Positions 1 through 7,857 of a DNA stretch of 30,966 bases are shown in pieces; the stretch's first letter is position 1; each line of letters starts with the position of its first letter. Both the position numbers and the translations under genes were made by a program. A model generated the notes under the pieces. It saw only the letters and a list, made by a program, of their open reading frames with translations, did not search any database and had not been told where the DNA came from. The stretch is taken from NCBI GenBank assembly GCA_900547785.1, contig URIB01000013.1:1-30966 (forward strand), written 5' to 3'. This DNA is from an uncultured Dialister sp. (lineage in GTDB: Bacteria > Bacillota > Negativicutes > Veillonellales > Dialisteraceae).

Positions 1-113
1 ATTTTCGCGTCGCTACGCTCCTAAAAATACAATTCGCTTGCCATCGCTCCTAATTGCCACTGCTCAAGAATGACGGCACGAGTGAATTGATTTTTTCAAT
101 GTTTTAGCAGCAA
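1..113. repeat. Partial copy of dispersed palindromic intergenic repeat
   Basis: This stretch aligns by eye with 7225-7310: both run from an ATTTT/GCGTCGCT.CGCTCCT block through CTTGCCATC to a CTCAAGAATGAC or TTCAAGAATGAC box. The AAGAATGAC box is the conserved core landmark of the repeat family found at 6215-7316 and 30236-30966. The copy is cut by the window edge. No coding potential is evident. It lies just beyond the terminator of the adhesin gene. Confidence 0.6.
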
Positions 114-146
114 AAAAGAACGATCTCTTTGATGAGACCGTTCTTT
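112..146 (-). terminator. Intrinsic terminator of the adhesin gene
   Basis: Arms at 115-127 and 134-146 form a 13-bp stem around a 6-nt loop. Read on the minus strand the only imperfect pair is a G-U, and the stem is followed by six U (112-117). It starts 13 bases after the adhesin stop codon. Confidence 0.9.
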
Positions 147-158
147 CTTTTTGATTCC

Positions 159-3100
159 TTATGCTTTTGCCTTTTCAATCATTTCCAGCTTGCTCAGAAT
201 CTCTTGAATCTGTTTCTCTCTTTGTTCTTCCCTTTCACGCAGTTCTTTGATTTCTTGTTCTTGTGCCGTTATCTTTTCTTCCTGCTGCGTCAAGCGGGTT
301 GCCATTTGTACTTTGGAGAGTCCCGCATAGGTGCTGCCGCTTCCCAGTTTTACGGAAACGCCGGCGTTCACCATGTTTCTGGAATCGCCCATCGTCCAGC
401 CCAAGTTCAGCATGGTTCTTTCGTTAGGCCGGTAGAAAAGCCCCACTGCGGCGGCGGTGGCATTTTTGTAATTGCCTACGCCTGCGGCAATATCCCATTT
501 ATCATCGGGATCGAAATCTTGCGGGTGAAGAGCAGCGAGCGCGGCGGCGCCTGCACCGACTTTATTCATTCTGTTGTCCAGTTCGCCCACACGGGTTCCC
601 ATATCGTAAATGTTATTTTGCAAATTGGTGATATTTGTCGTATTCTGATTGACTTTCTGTTCCACGCCGTAAAGCTGGCTTCCGTTGACGGCGTCTTTGC
701 TGTCTTTGGAAACGACTCCATCGGCAACATTTGTGATTTTATTTCCGTTTGCATTAATGCCTTTGTCATTGATGTAGGTTTTGTCGCCGACTTTGTATTC
801 ATTGGCGGTCACACTATTCACATTAATATCTTTGGCAAGGCTAACGGTGTATTCGTTTTTGTTTTCTGTTTTGACAACGGAAATATTTTGATCGCCCGCT
901 TTGACGGTCGTTGTTCCTTGCGCCACCGCTTGATCCATCGCCGCTTTCAGTTGTTCTTCCGTAGCCGCTCTTCCTTTTTTAGCAAAGTCATTACCATCAA
1001 GTGTCGTATTCGTCAGTCCTGTGATTTCGCCTTTCTTATTTGTTCCGTCAGTCGTTCCGTCAATGGTGACGTTTCCTACTTTGACTTTGTTGTCCAAGGA
1101 AATCTTGTATCCCGTGACTTTATCGCCGGTCTTGATTTCTTCCGCTTTGACGCCGGTGTCCTTATTTCCTTCTACCGTAATCTTAGCGCCTTCAATCTTC
1201 TGGTCTATATTGTTTTCAATTGTGGTCACTCTTTTATCAATATTGGTGATATTCGTTGTATTGTCGTTGATTTGTTTTTTGGTGGCTTCGTTCAGGTCTA
1301 CGGTGATGTCATTTCCATTTACGGTAACCTCTGTATTTGTTCCGTTTTTAAAGTTGACAATGCTGTCTTTCTTGATGATTCGTTCATTTTCCCCGTTGGC
1401 TTGGAGTTTCCAACTGCTGACGTCCGTTGTGCCTTGTGTGATGTTATTGACGGTGTTCGTCAGATTCGTAATGTCTGTCTTATTTTTATCCGCTTTATCA
1501 TTCACGACTTTCAGCTGTGCCACGTTCACCGCGTCAGTGTCTTCACTGCCTGCGGCTACGCCGATAATCTGACGGGTATATTTCTTTTCTTTATTACCTA
1601 CAGATACCGCTCCCCTGGTGGATTTCCAAATTTCGGATTCATCGTCCTTGCCTGCCAAATATCCTTTGATTCCTTTTTCTCTGTCCGACAAACTGGAGGA
1701 GCCGATCGCGACACCGCTTCTTGATTTTGCATCTGCAAAGGCACCGATTGCGACAGAATAGTTATTTTCCGCCTTAGCAGAGGAACCGAACGCCATCGAG
1801 TATGCTTTTTCCGCTATCGCTTCCTGTCCGATCGCCGTCGCATATTCCGCTTTGGTTTCCGATGCCGAACCTATGGCAATCGATTGCTCTCCTTTTACAA
1901 CCAGATTGTTTCCTAAAGCAATGCCGTAATCCTCATCGCCTATAATCTTATTGTGATATCCGACAGACGTTCCCAGACCGAACACTTCCGAATCACTTCC
2001 GACAACGATACTGCCTCCGTTGGCGGTATTATTCAGACCGAAAACAACGTTTTCGCTGCCCAATCCGTCTTTCCACTTCGTATAAATCCATTTGTTCCGG
2101 TCATTCGGATCTCTTTCCGCTGTATAACCTGCCAGATTGCCTATACCGACGACTGTATTGCGGGTGCCTGCCACTTTCGTCAATCTACGATCAAGATTAT
2201 TCTGGTATTCCGTCGCAAAGACCGCATTCTGATCCCCTTCAACTTCAATGCTCTGACCGACAACGATACTGTTGTTTCGTGAACCGGTTTTAGCCGTCAA
2301 GGTATTATTGTTGCCCAAGACCGTACTGTTGACACCGTTTGAAGTTGAGGAAATCCCGACAACCATACTGTCGTCCGCTTTGGCCCCGTCATTGGCAAAG
2401 TTAGAGCCTGCCTCTTGTTTCTTGCTCGCAGCAGAGAAATAATGAACGCCGCTTTTATCCACTTTGTCATTCAAAGCTTTCAGCTGGGCAACATTCACCG
2501 CGTCGGTGTCTTCCAAGCCTGCCGCCACATTCATCAGCTGGCGCGTCAGTTTGATATTTCCGAAAGAAACGGCGCTTCCGCCGGAAATCCATGTTCTCTT
2601 TTCCGCATCTGTCTGATTATCTATATCGCCGGGAGCCAGATAGCCTTTTATACCTCTTCCCACTTCCGCACGGGAATTCATGCCGATGGCGATACCGCCG
2701 GACACATTGGCCTGCGCCTGATATCCCAGTGCGATACCGCTTCCGGTCGCTTTGGCACGGACGCCGAACGCCATGGCATTCAGACTCAAACTTTCCGCTC
2801 CGTTGCCGAAGGCCATGCCGCCTTTGGCATATGCTTCTTTGCCGATAGCAATACCGGTCATAGCTTTCGGTATCTTATCCGTCTGTTCATCTTTGTTAAA
2901 TCCGCCGGCTGTCGCTTTGTATCCGATGGCAATCGCTTCCTGATCCGCTCTTGCATATTGTCCTATCGCTTCTGATCTGTCTTTAGCAAAAGCATTCACA
3001 CCGAGTGCTACAGACTCCGCATGGGCATAGCTGGCAAATCCCGCCGCCATCGACTTTTCATAAGCAACGGTTTCATTTCCGAGCGCCGTGGAGAATCCGT

Positions 3101-5945
3101 GACTGGTATAGGCATTGTAACCGGCCGCCATCGAGCCGTAATTCGCATTCATCGAACCGTTGCCCTTATTTTTTTGCGCGCCTTCTCCATGAATATTTTT
3201 GCCTGCCAAATCCGCATTGAGTTCTTTTTTGCCGTCGTAAATCACGAGATGTGCCCAATCCAATTCAATATCGGGAACAACATTTTCATTGACGCCGTAA
3301 TATTTTACGCCGCTTTCTCCGATTTTCTGATTCAGCGCTTTCAGCTGTGCCACATTCACCGCATCGGTGTCGGACGACCCTGCCGCAACGCCGGTGATTT
3401 GTCTTGTCCGTCCCGATGTTTCGTCACCGACGGAAAGAGCCGCCAGCTGTCCCTGCCATGCGCCTACGAGATCGCTTACTTTTTTCTGCGCCTCGTCGTA
3501 GACTTTCCGTTTGGTATCACTTTCAGCATTCAGTTTTTCATATTCCGTCGCCAGTTGCTGATATTCTCCTTGCGATGTATATTGCTGCGTATGAATCTTG
3601 TGCAGTACTTTTTCCGCCGCCACGACTGAGTTCTCCCATTCTGTGCGTGCGGTTTCCAAAGCGGTTCGGTACGCGCCTATATTCGCATCCTTTGTGATAT
3701 CTGCTTCCGTTGCCGCTTTTCCCAGACCGGGATGGTATCCGTAGCTGCCTTTATCTCTGGTTGCATTCGAGAAAGAACCGATCGCCACAGCATCAGTGAT
3801 CGCACTCTTTGCACGACTGCCTATCGCCGCGGACCGTTTCACTCTGTCGATTTGATTGACATCTTCCTCTCCCGCCACGGAATAATGTCCGATGGCAAGA
3901 CTTTCATACCCCATCGCATAGTTGCTCATTCCGACACCGACGGACTTGGTACCGAACGCGTAGTTGCCGTTCCCCAAACCGGACGAATTGCGTCCTGCCG
4001 TCACATTGCTGATTCCCAAGGCACTGGATAAATCTCCGGTTTGTACAAACCCGATCGCCTGATATTGCTTTACAAAATTCAGATTGTTTTCCGAACCGAT
4101 CGCTACAGCTCCGTAGCCGCTCACAAAATTCCGATAGCCGACCGCCTGGCTTTTTCTTCCTTCCGCCTCGTTTAAATTGCCCACAGCGGAACTGTACTGT
4201 CCTTTCGCCTGATTGGAAGTGCCGGAAGCAAAGCTGTATGCTTCCGTTGCCTGATTGGCATATCCAAAAGCCGATGCGCTCTGTCCATCGGTGATATTTC
4301 TATAGCCCACAGCGGAAGCGGCAAGCCCGCCGCTTTTATTTTCATAGCCCAATGCGGAAGAGTGATTGCCTGCACTGTGGTTTTTGGAACCGATTGCTAC
4401 GGAGTATTTTCCGGCAGTCTGGTCTTCCCACTTCTTTTCAACCACGTTATATTTATTATTGTAAATCCCGATTGCCGCACTGTTTTCACCGGTTGCATAG
4501 TTCCTGAAACCTACAGCGGAAGACTGCTTGCCTGTAGCTGTATTGAGATAGCCGAAAGAAGAAGAACTCTCGCCCTCCGCTTTGTTCCAATAACCCACGG
4601 CGGAAGATTTCTTGCCGGCAGCCGTATTGAGAAACCCGAAAGAAGAAGCGTTTTCTCCCGATGCTTTATTTTTTGTACCGACCGCACTGGACGCTTCTCC
4701 CGTGGAAATATTCATGACGCCCATCGCATTGGCATATTCTCCGGAGTCAAAATCTTTCCAGTCGCCCTTTCCCTTATTGGCTTCAAAATCATATTTATTA
4801 TTTAAAGAACCGATGGCGACACTTCCGTATCCTTTGGCTTTGTTATTGCTTCCTACCGCACTGGAGTAATCGCTCAAGGCCTGTGTCTTCGAGCCGACTG
4901 CCACGGTTTCCACTCCTTGTGATATGGCACTGCTCCCGACAGCAACGCCGTAATTTCCTGTCACGGTATTACTATTTCCGACCGCCACCGGATTATAAAT
5001 CGCCTGATTCTTGTCATTTTTCACCAATTGACCCGATTCATCGATACCGACTTTGTTGCCGTGACCGATTGCCATGGCTCCGGCGCCGCCATAGACTTTG
5101 TTAGACCAGCCGAATACATTCGCATCACTGGTATAGACGACATTTTCCGATCCGAAAATCCGTCCGCTGTCGACATACCATTCTCCCCCCTTGGACGAGC
5201 CGATGATATTATGCCGTCCGACCACATATAAATCAGCACCGACGACATTCGGATTCTCCCCGGGTTCTTTGTAATCCGCGAGCGTATTGACCCTGTTTTT
5301 ATCCCCCATATAGTACCCGGTCGCGTCAATCGTATTTTCCGTACCGACAGCGAACGCCATGCTCTGGCTCGTATGACCGGGACGGGAGCTGTTTTTTATT
5401 TCATTCTCATACCCGATAGCTCCCGTAAAAGATCCCTTAAGTGTGTTTTTCCACCCGTGAATAATCTGGTACGCCGGGGTTCCTCCGCCCGCATCATGTT
5501 CATCCCCTTGCAGGAGTTTGTTATTATGTCCGATAATGGCAGAATCCCGGTAGGAAACAGGTTTTCCGTTCCGGTCCGATACCGGCTGGAAATAGTTGCC
5601 GTGACCGACGACAACAACCCTGTCGCCGTTAACGGATGTCACCCCTTTTTGGCCCTCTATTTCTCCCGAGCCGATGACAATATTATCCTTTCCTTCCGTC
5701 TTCACCGAAGGCCCGATGGCGATACTGTTTTTCGCCAATGCTCCGTCGTTCATCACATTGCTGTCCGCTCCTTTTTCCGTACTGCTCACGGAAACATAGT
5801 GCGGCGTTTTCTTTTCATTCTCCAGCTTCTCCAGAACGGCGGTGACAATCTGTTCCTGCTCCTCCGACGTGATGGCCGCCTGCGCGGACACCGTGGTCAT
5901 AGCAATGAGCGCTGCCAAAATCAAAGCGGCTTTCTTTTTCTTCAT
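159..5945 (-). CDS. YadA-type trimeric autotransporter adhesin, 1928 aa
   Basis: A giant surface adhesin expected to trimerise and anchor in the outer membrane. The start chosen is the ATG at 5945, with an AAGGAGGA ribosome site at 5951-5958 and a signal peptide beginning MKKKKAALILAALIAMTT and ending near AQA; the frame runs open 43 codons further upstream but without signal-peptide features. Residues about 60-750 are YadA/Hep_Hag head repeats (AIG, SSAVG, SxAxGxxNxAxG). Residues about 750-850 are an alpha-helical, probably coiled-coil insertion. DAVNVAQLK connector motifs fall near residues 860, 1150 and 1470, with further head repeats between, then an N-rich stalk (TNITNL) and a DAVNGSQL neck near 1750. 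The YadA anchor is about 1790-1871. Unusually, 57 charged residues follow the anchor. Ligand unknown. A stand-alone gene with its own promoter and terminator. Confidence 0.93.
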   Translation of the reverse strand: MKKKKAALILAALIAMTTVSAQAAITSEEQEQIVTAVLEKLENEKKTPHYVSVSSTEKGADSNVMNDGALAKNSIAIGPSVKTEGKDNIVIGSGEIEGQKGVTSVNGDRVVVVGHGNYFQPVSDRNGKPVSYRDSAIIGHNNKLLQGDEHDAGGGTPAYQIIHGWKNTLKGSFTGAIGYENEIKNSSRPGHTSQSMAFAVGTENTIDATGYYMGDKNRVNTLADYKEPGENPNVVGADLYVVGRHNIIGSSKGGEWYVDSGRIFGSENVVYTSDANVFGWSNKVYGGAGAMAIGHGNKVGIDESGQLVKNDKNQAIYNPVAVGNSNTVTGNYGVAVGSSAISQGVETVAVGSKTQALSDYSSAVGSNNKAKGYGSVAIGSLNNKYDFEANKGKGDWKDFDSGEYANAMGVMNISTGEASSAVGTKNKASGENASSFGFLNTAAGKKSSAVGYWNKAEGESSSSFGYLNTATGKQSSAVGFRNYATGENSAAIGIYNNKYNVVEKKWEDQTAGKYSVAIGSKNHSAGNHSSALGYENKSGGLAASAVGYRNITDGQSASAFGYANQATEAYSFASGTSNQAKGQYSSAVGNLNEAEGRKSQAVGYRNFVSGYGAVAIGSENNLNFVKQYQAIGFVQTGDLSSALGISNVTAGRNSSGLGNGNYAFGTKSVGVGMSNYAMGYESLAIGHYSVAGEEDVNQIDRVKRSAAIGSRAKSAITDAVAIGSFSNATRDKGSYGYHPGLGKAATEADITKDANIGAYRTALETARTEWENSVVAAEKVLHKIHTQQYTSQGEYQQLATEYEKLNAESDTKRKVYDEAQKKVSDLVGAWQGQLAALSVGDETSGRTRQITGVAAGSSDTDAVNVAQLKALNQKIGESGVKYYGVNENVVPDIELDWAHLVIYDGKKELNADLAGKNIHGEGAQKNKGNGSMNANYGSMAAGYNAYTSHGFSTALGNETVAYEKSMAAGFASYAHAESVALGVNAFAKDRSEAIGQYARADQEAIAIGYKATAGGFNKDEQTDKIPKAMTGIAIGKEAYAKGGMAFGNGAESLSLNAMAFGVRAKATGSGIALGYQAQANVSGGIAIGMNSRAEVGRGIKGYLAPGDIDNQTDAEKRTWISGGSAVSFGNIKLTRQLMNVAAGLEDTDAVNVAQLKALNDKVDKSGVHYFSAASKKQEAGSNFANDGAKADDSMVVGISSTSNGVNSTVLGNNNTLTAKTGSRNNSIVVGQSIEVEGDQNAVFATEYQNNLDRRLTKVAGTRNTVVGIGNLAGYTAERDPNDRNKWIYTKWKDGLGSENVVFGLNNTANGGSIVVGSDSEVFGLGTSVGYHNKIIGDEDYGIALGNNLVVKGEQSIAIGSASETKAEYATAIGQEAIAEKAYSMAFGSSAKAENNYSVAIGAFADAKSRSGVAIGSSSLSDREKGIKGYLAGKDDESEIWKSTRGAVSVGNKEKKYTRQIIGVAAGSEDTDAVNVAQLKVVNDKADKNKTDITNLTNTVNNITQGTTDVSSWKLQANGENERIIKKDSIVNFKNGTNTEVTVNGNDITVDLNEATKKQINDNTTNITNIDKRVTTIENNIDQKIEGAKITVEGNKDTGVKAEEIKTGDKVTGYKISLDNKVKVGNVTIDGTTDGTNKKGEITGLTNTTLDGNDFAKKGRAATEEQLKAAMDQAVAQGTTTVKAGDQNISVVKTENKNEYTVSLAKDINVNSVTANEYKVGDKTYINDKGINANGNKITNVADGVVSKDSKDAVNGSQLYGVEQKVNQNTTNITNLQNNIYDMGTRVGELDNRMNKVGAGAAALAALHPQDFDPDDKWDIAAGVGNYKNATAAAVGLFYRPNERTMLNLGWTMGDSRNMVNAGVSVKLGSGSTYAGLSKVQMATRLTQQEEKITAQEQEIKELREREEQREKQIQEILSKLEMIEKAKA

Positions 5946-5979
5946 ACCTTTCCTCCTTACGTCACTTGATGCGACAACA

Positions 5980-6001
5980 AGCGGATTCCTACAAATCCGC
6001 T
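5980..6001 (-). promoter_or_regulatory. Leader hairpin in adhesin 5' UTR
   Basis: AGCGGATT (5980-5987) and AATCCGCT (5994-6001) form a perfect 8-bp stem with a 6-nt loop in the roughly 145-nt leader of the adhesin mRNA. No U-run follows, so it is not a terminator. It may stabilise the message or shape access to the ribosome site 20-30 nt downstream. Role inferred only. Confidence 0.45.
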
Positions 6002-6092
6002 GCGGGAAAATCCGTCTTCCCCCTTTTCTTTTTGCTCCGGCCAAACAGAGCCGAGCCCGTGACAGCTCACACAAAAAGGCTTGTTTAATCTT

Positions 6093-6122
6093 AGTTTAGT
6101 ACCCCCCCCATATTTTTGTCAA
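6093..6122 (-). promoter_or_regulatory. Adhesin promoter with G8 tract in the spacer
   Basis: On the minus strand a perfect TTGACA (6122-6117) is followed by AAAATAT, eight G (6109-6102) and TACTAAACT. Candidate -10 hexamers are TAAACT (6098-6093, 18-bp spacer, 4 of 6 matches) or TACTAA (6101-6096, 15-bp spacer). The G tract lies within the spacer, so a change of one G changes spacer length. The perfect -35 makes a real promoter likely; the exact -10 is uncertain. Confidence 0.65.
6102..6109 (-). repeat. Homopolymer G8 (C8 on + strand) in promoter spacer
   Basis: Eight consecutive C on the plus strand, flanked by A on both sides. The only other G/C run of this length that I found in the window is at 27772-27779. 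Such tracts are typical contingency loci prone to slipped-strand mispairing. Confidence 0.85.
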
Positions 6123-6214
6123 TATTACGATTATTACTGGAAATATAGTTCTCAAAGGTATACTATCTTCCCCGGTCCAATGAAAAGGGTCTACTCATAA
6201 AAAAAGGAAACCGG

Positions 6215-6445
6215 AGGGAAGCGTGCGTACACAGGTAAAAAGCATTTAACTCTTGTATCCCTTGCCCGGATTCTTCACTCTACTCCGTACTTTTTTACCA
6301 CTCTATTCCCGACCACTTTTCCCCTTCGTTCAAGAATGGCAGGCAGGTATTTACTACCGTTTTGTAAGAACCTGTTTTTCCGTATCTGCTCACACTTGCC
6401 CCTTCCGACGGCTTCGCCGCCACCGTCCCCGTGTCCGGGGACGGC
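6215..6445. repeat. Dispersed nested-palindrome repeat, copy A
   Basis: The core at about 6255-6350 (GGATTCTTCACTC, TACTTTTTTACCACTCTATTCC, TTCAAGAATGGCAGGCAGGTATT) is shared with copies B-E. The left end has GTGCGTACACAGGT but lacks the end hairpin seen in copy B. The right end carries the CACTTGCCCC box, a stem-loop at 6407-6421 (GACGGC/GCCGCC) and a second at 6425-6442 (GTCCCC/GGGGAC). No ORF here looks real. Confidence 0.75.
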
Positions 6446-6546
6446 TTTCTTATATGAGCCATTTCGGTATTTTTGTTTTTATTGGTATTTTTGTTTTTAT
6501 TTATATAAAAATCATAATTTCTTTTTCCTTAATGTCTGCTTCCTCC

Positions 6547-6846
6547 ACATGCGAAGGGAAGTGCCGAGCTTGCGAGGCGATAGGAGCCAAGAGTGCGTAC
6601 ACAGGTCAGAATATTAAATCTTGTATCTTTTGCCTGGATTCTTCACTCTATCCCGTACTTTTTTACTACTCTATTCCCGACCGCTTTTTACGACCGTTCA
6701 AGAATGACAGGCAGGTATTTACTGCCGTTCCGTATGAAATCTTACTTCGTTTCTGCTCACTCTTATTTTCATTCTTTTATGTCTGCTCACTCTTGCCCCT
6801 TTCGTCAGCTTCGCTGACACTTTCCCCGTGTCCGGGGACAGCTTAC
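6547..6846. repeat. Dispersed nested-palindrome repeat, copy B
   Basis: The most complete copy. Its two ends are inverted relative to each other: the left end reads GGGAAGTG, hairpin 6563-6578, then AGGAGCCAAGAGTG; the reverse complement of the right end reads GGGGAAAGTG, hairpin 6804-6818, then AAAGGGGCAAGAGTG. The core between them holds TGCCTGGATTCTT near the left and AAGAATGACAGGCA further right, themselves an imperfect inverted pair. A second right-end stem (TCCCC/GGGGA) is at 6823-6838. The structure resembles a MITE or a REP doublet. Confidence 0.78.
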
Positions 6847-6879
6847 GAATGATATTCTTTCTTTTTGTGTCAACTACCA

Positions 6880-7316
6880 TTTAATTTCATCTGCAAAACG
6901 CATTTCACCTTTGCCGTCATTCTTGAGCGGCGGGCAGAACAGGAATGATAATAAAAGAAAAGAATATGATATGACTCTTAGCGAAGAATCCGGCATAGGA
7001 TAATCGCAAAAAGCGTATGTAACACCTGTATCCTTTGCCTGGATTCTTCACTCTATCCTGTACTTTTTTACCACTCTATTCCCGACCGCGTTTTCCCTTC
7101 GTTCAAGAATGACAGGCAGGTATTTAATACCATTCTGTAAAAACCGTTTTTTCGGTTTTGCTCACGCTTGCCCCCTTTCGTCAACCTAACAGTTGACACT
7201 TTAGCCAAAGGCAAAGCGTTTCACTCATTTTTACAGCGTCGCTCCGCTCCTCGAAAAATGGTTCACTTGCCATCACTTTGTTCAAGAATGACAGGCAGGT
7301 ATTTAATAGCATTTAC
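6880..7316. repeat. Dispersed nested-palindrome repeat, copy C, with partial copies on both sides
   Basis: 6895-7004 contains core boxes in inverted orientation (GTCATTCTTGAGCGG, GAAGAATCCGGCATAG). 7020-7200 is a full core followed by CTCACGCTTGCCCCC and a stem-loop GTCAAC/GTTGAC (7180-7197). A small AACCG/CGGTT hairpin with a T-run lies at 7142-7158. 7225-7316 repeats the GCGTCGCTCCGCTCCT and TTCAAGAATGACAGGCAGGTATT blocks that also begin the window. The array stops about 30 bases before the promoter of the next gene. Confidence 0.7.
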
Positions 7317-7344
7317 AAAACGCATTTCATTTCCGTGATTGTGA

Positions 7345-7350
7345 TATAGT
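7345..7350 (+). promoter_or_regulatory. Extended -10 promoter for the phosphatase gene
   Basis: TGATATAGT (7342-7350) fits an extended -10 (TGn plus TATAGT). No clear -35 is visible; the upstream sequence is the tail of the repeat array. Confidence 0.45.
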
Positions 7351-7398
7351 AAAGGCGAAGAAAATTTGAGGCGTATTCTCTTGTATCCGGGAGGGAAC

Positions 7399-7857
7399 AT
7401 GATAAAAATTTTATTTGTCTGCCACGGAAATATTTGCCGTTCTCCTATGGCGGAGTTCGTTATGAAAGATATCGTCAAAAAGGCGGGCGCCGCCGATTAC
7501 TTTTCCATTTCCAGCGTCGCCGCCTGTTCTGATGAGTTGGGAAACGATATATATCCGCCGGTGAAAAAACTGCTCTCGGCAAAGCATATTTCTTTTGCCC
7601 CCAGAGCCGCCCGGCTTTTTACGCTTGCCGATTATGAGAATAATGACTTTATCATCGTTATGGATAAAGAAAATGAAAATGATTTAATGCGGTATACGGG
7701 AAACGACAGGGAGAAAAAAGTGTCGCTTCTTCTTTCCTGGTGCGGGGAAATGAGGAGTGTCGCCGATCCGTGGTATACGGATGATTATGAAACCGCTTAT
7801 CGGGATATACGGAACGGCTGCTCCGCTTTATTTTCAAAATTGACTCGTGAAAAATGA
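7399..7857 (+). CDS. Low-molecular-weight protein-tyrosine-phosphatase, 152 aa
   Basis: Cytoplasmic phosphatase of the arsenate-reductase-like LMW-PTP fold, expected to dephosphorylate phosphotyrosine, in bacteria often on tyrosine kinases of polysaccharide export. The N-terminal P-loop CHGNICRS (residues about 8-15) contains the nucleophilic Cys and the phosphate-binding Arg, and the general-acid loop DPWY is near residue 119. Length is normal for the family. The start used is the ATG at 7399, behind GGGAGGG at 7389-7395; an 11-codon upstream extension adds residues before the conserved beta strand. The last four bases overlap the start of the next gene (ATGA), implying translational coupling. 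No tyrosine kinase or capsule genes are in view, so the substrate is unknown. Confidence 0.93.
   Translation: MIKILFVCHGNICRSPMAEFVMKDIVKKAGAADYFSISSVAACSDELGNDIYPPVKKLLSAKHISFAPRAARLFTLADYENNDFIIVMDKENENDLMRYTGNDREKKVSLLLSWCGEMRSVADPWYTDDYETAYRDIRNGCSALFSKLTREK

Noticed and set aside
5180..5192. C6 run inside the adhesin gene as another slippage site
   Set aside because: Six bases is short for slippage and the frame is intact on both sides; the promoter G8 is far more convincing.
129..6099. Many plus-strand open frames (up to 531 codons) opposite the adhesin
   Set aside because: They are antisense shadows of a repetitive gene, lack ribosome sites and have Phe/Ile/Cys-rich implausible compositions.
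6253..6852. Plus-strand ORFs of 199, 93 and 74 codons in the repeat array
   Set aside because: They span the palindromic repeats, repeat the same peptide fragments in step with the DNA copies and have no ribosome sites.
6215..7316. CRISPR array
   Set aside because: Repeats are long, diverged, symmetrical and not separated by unique spacers of constant length; no cas gene is present.
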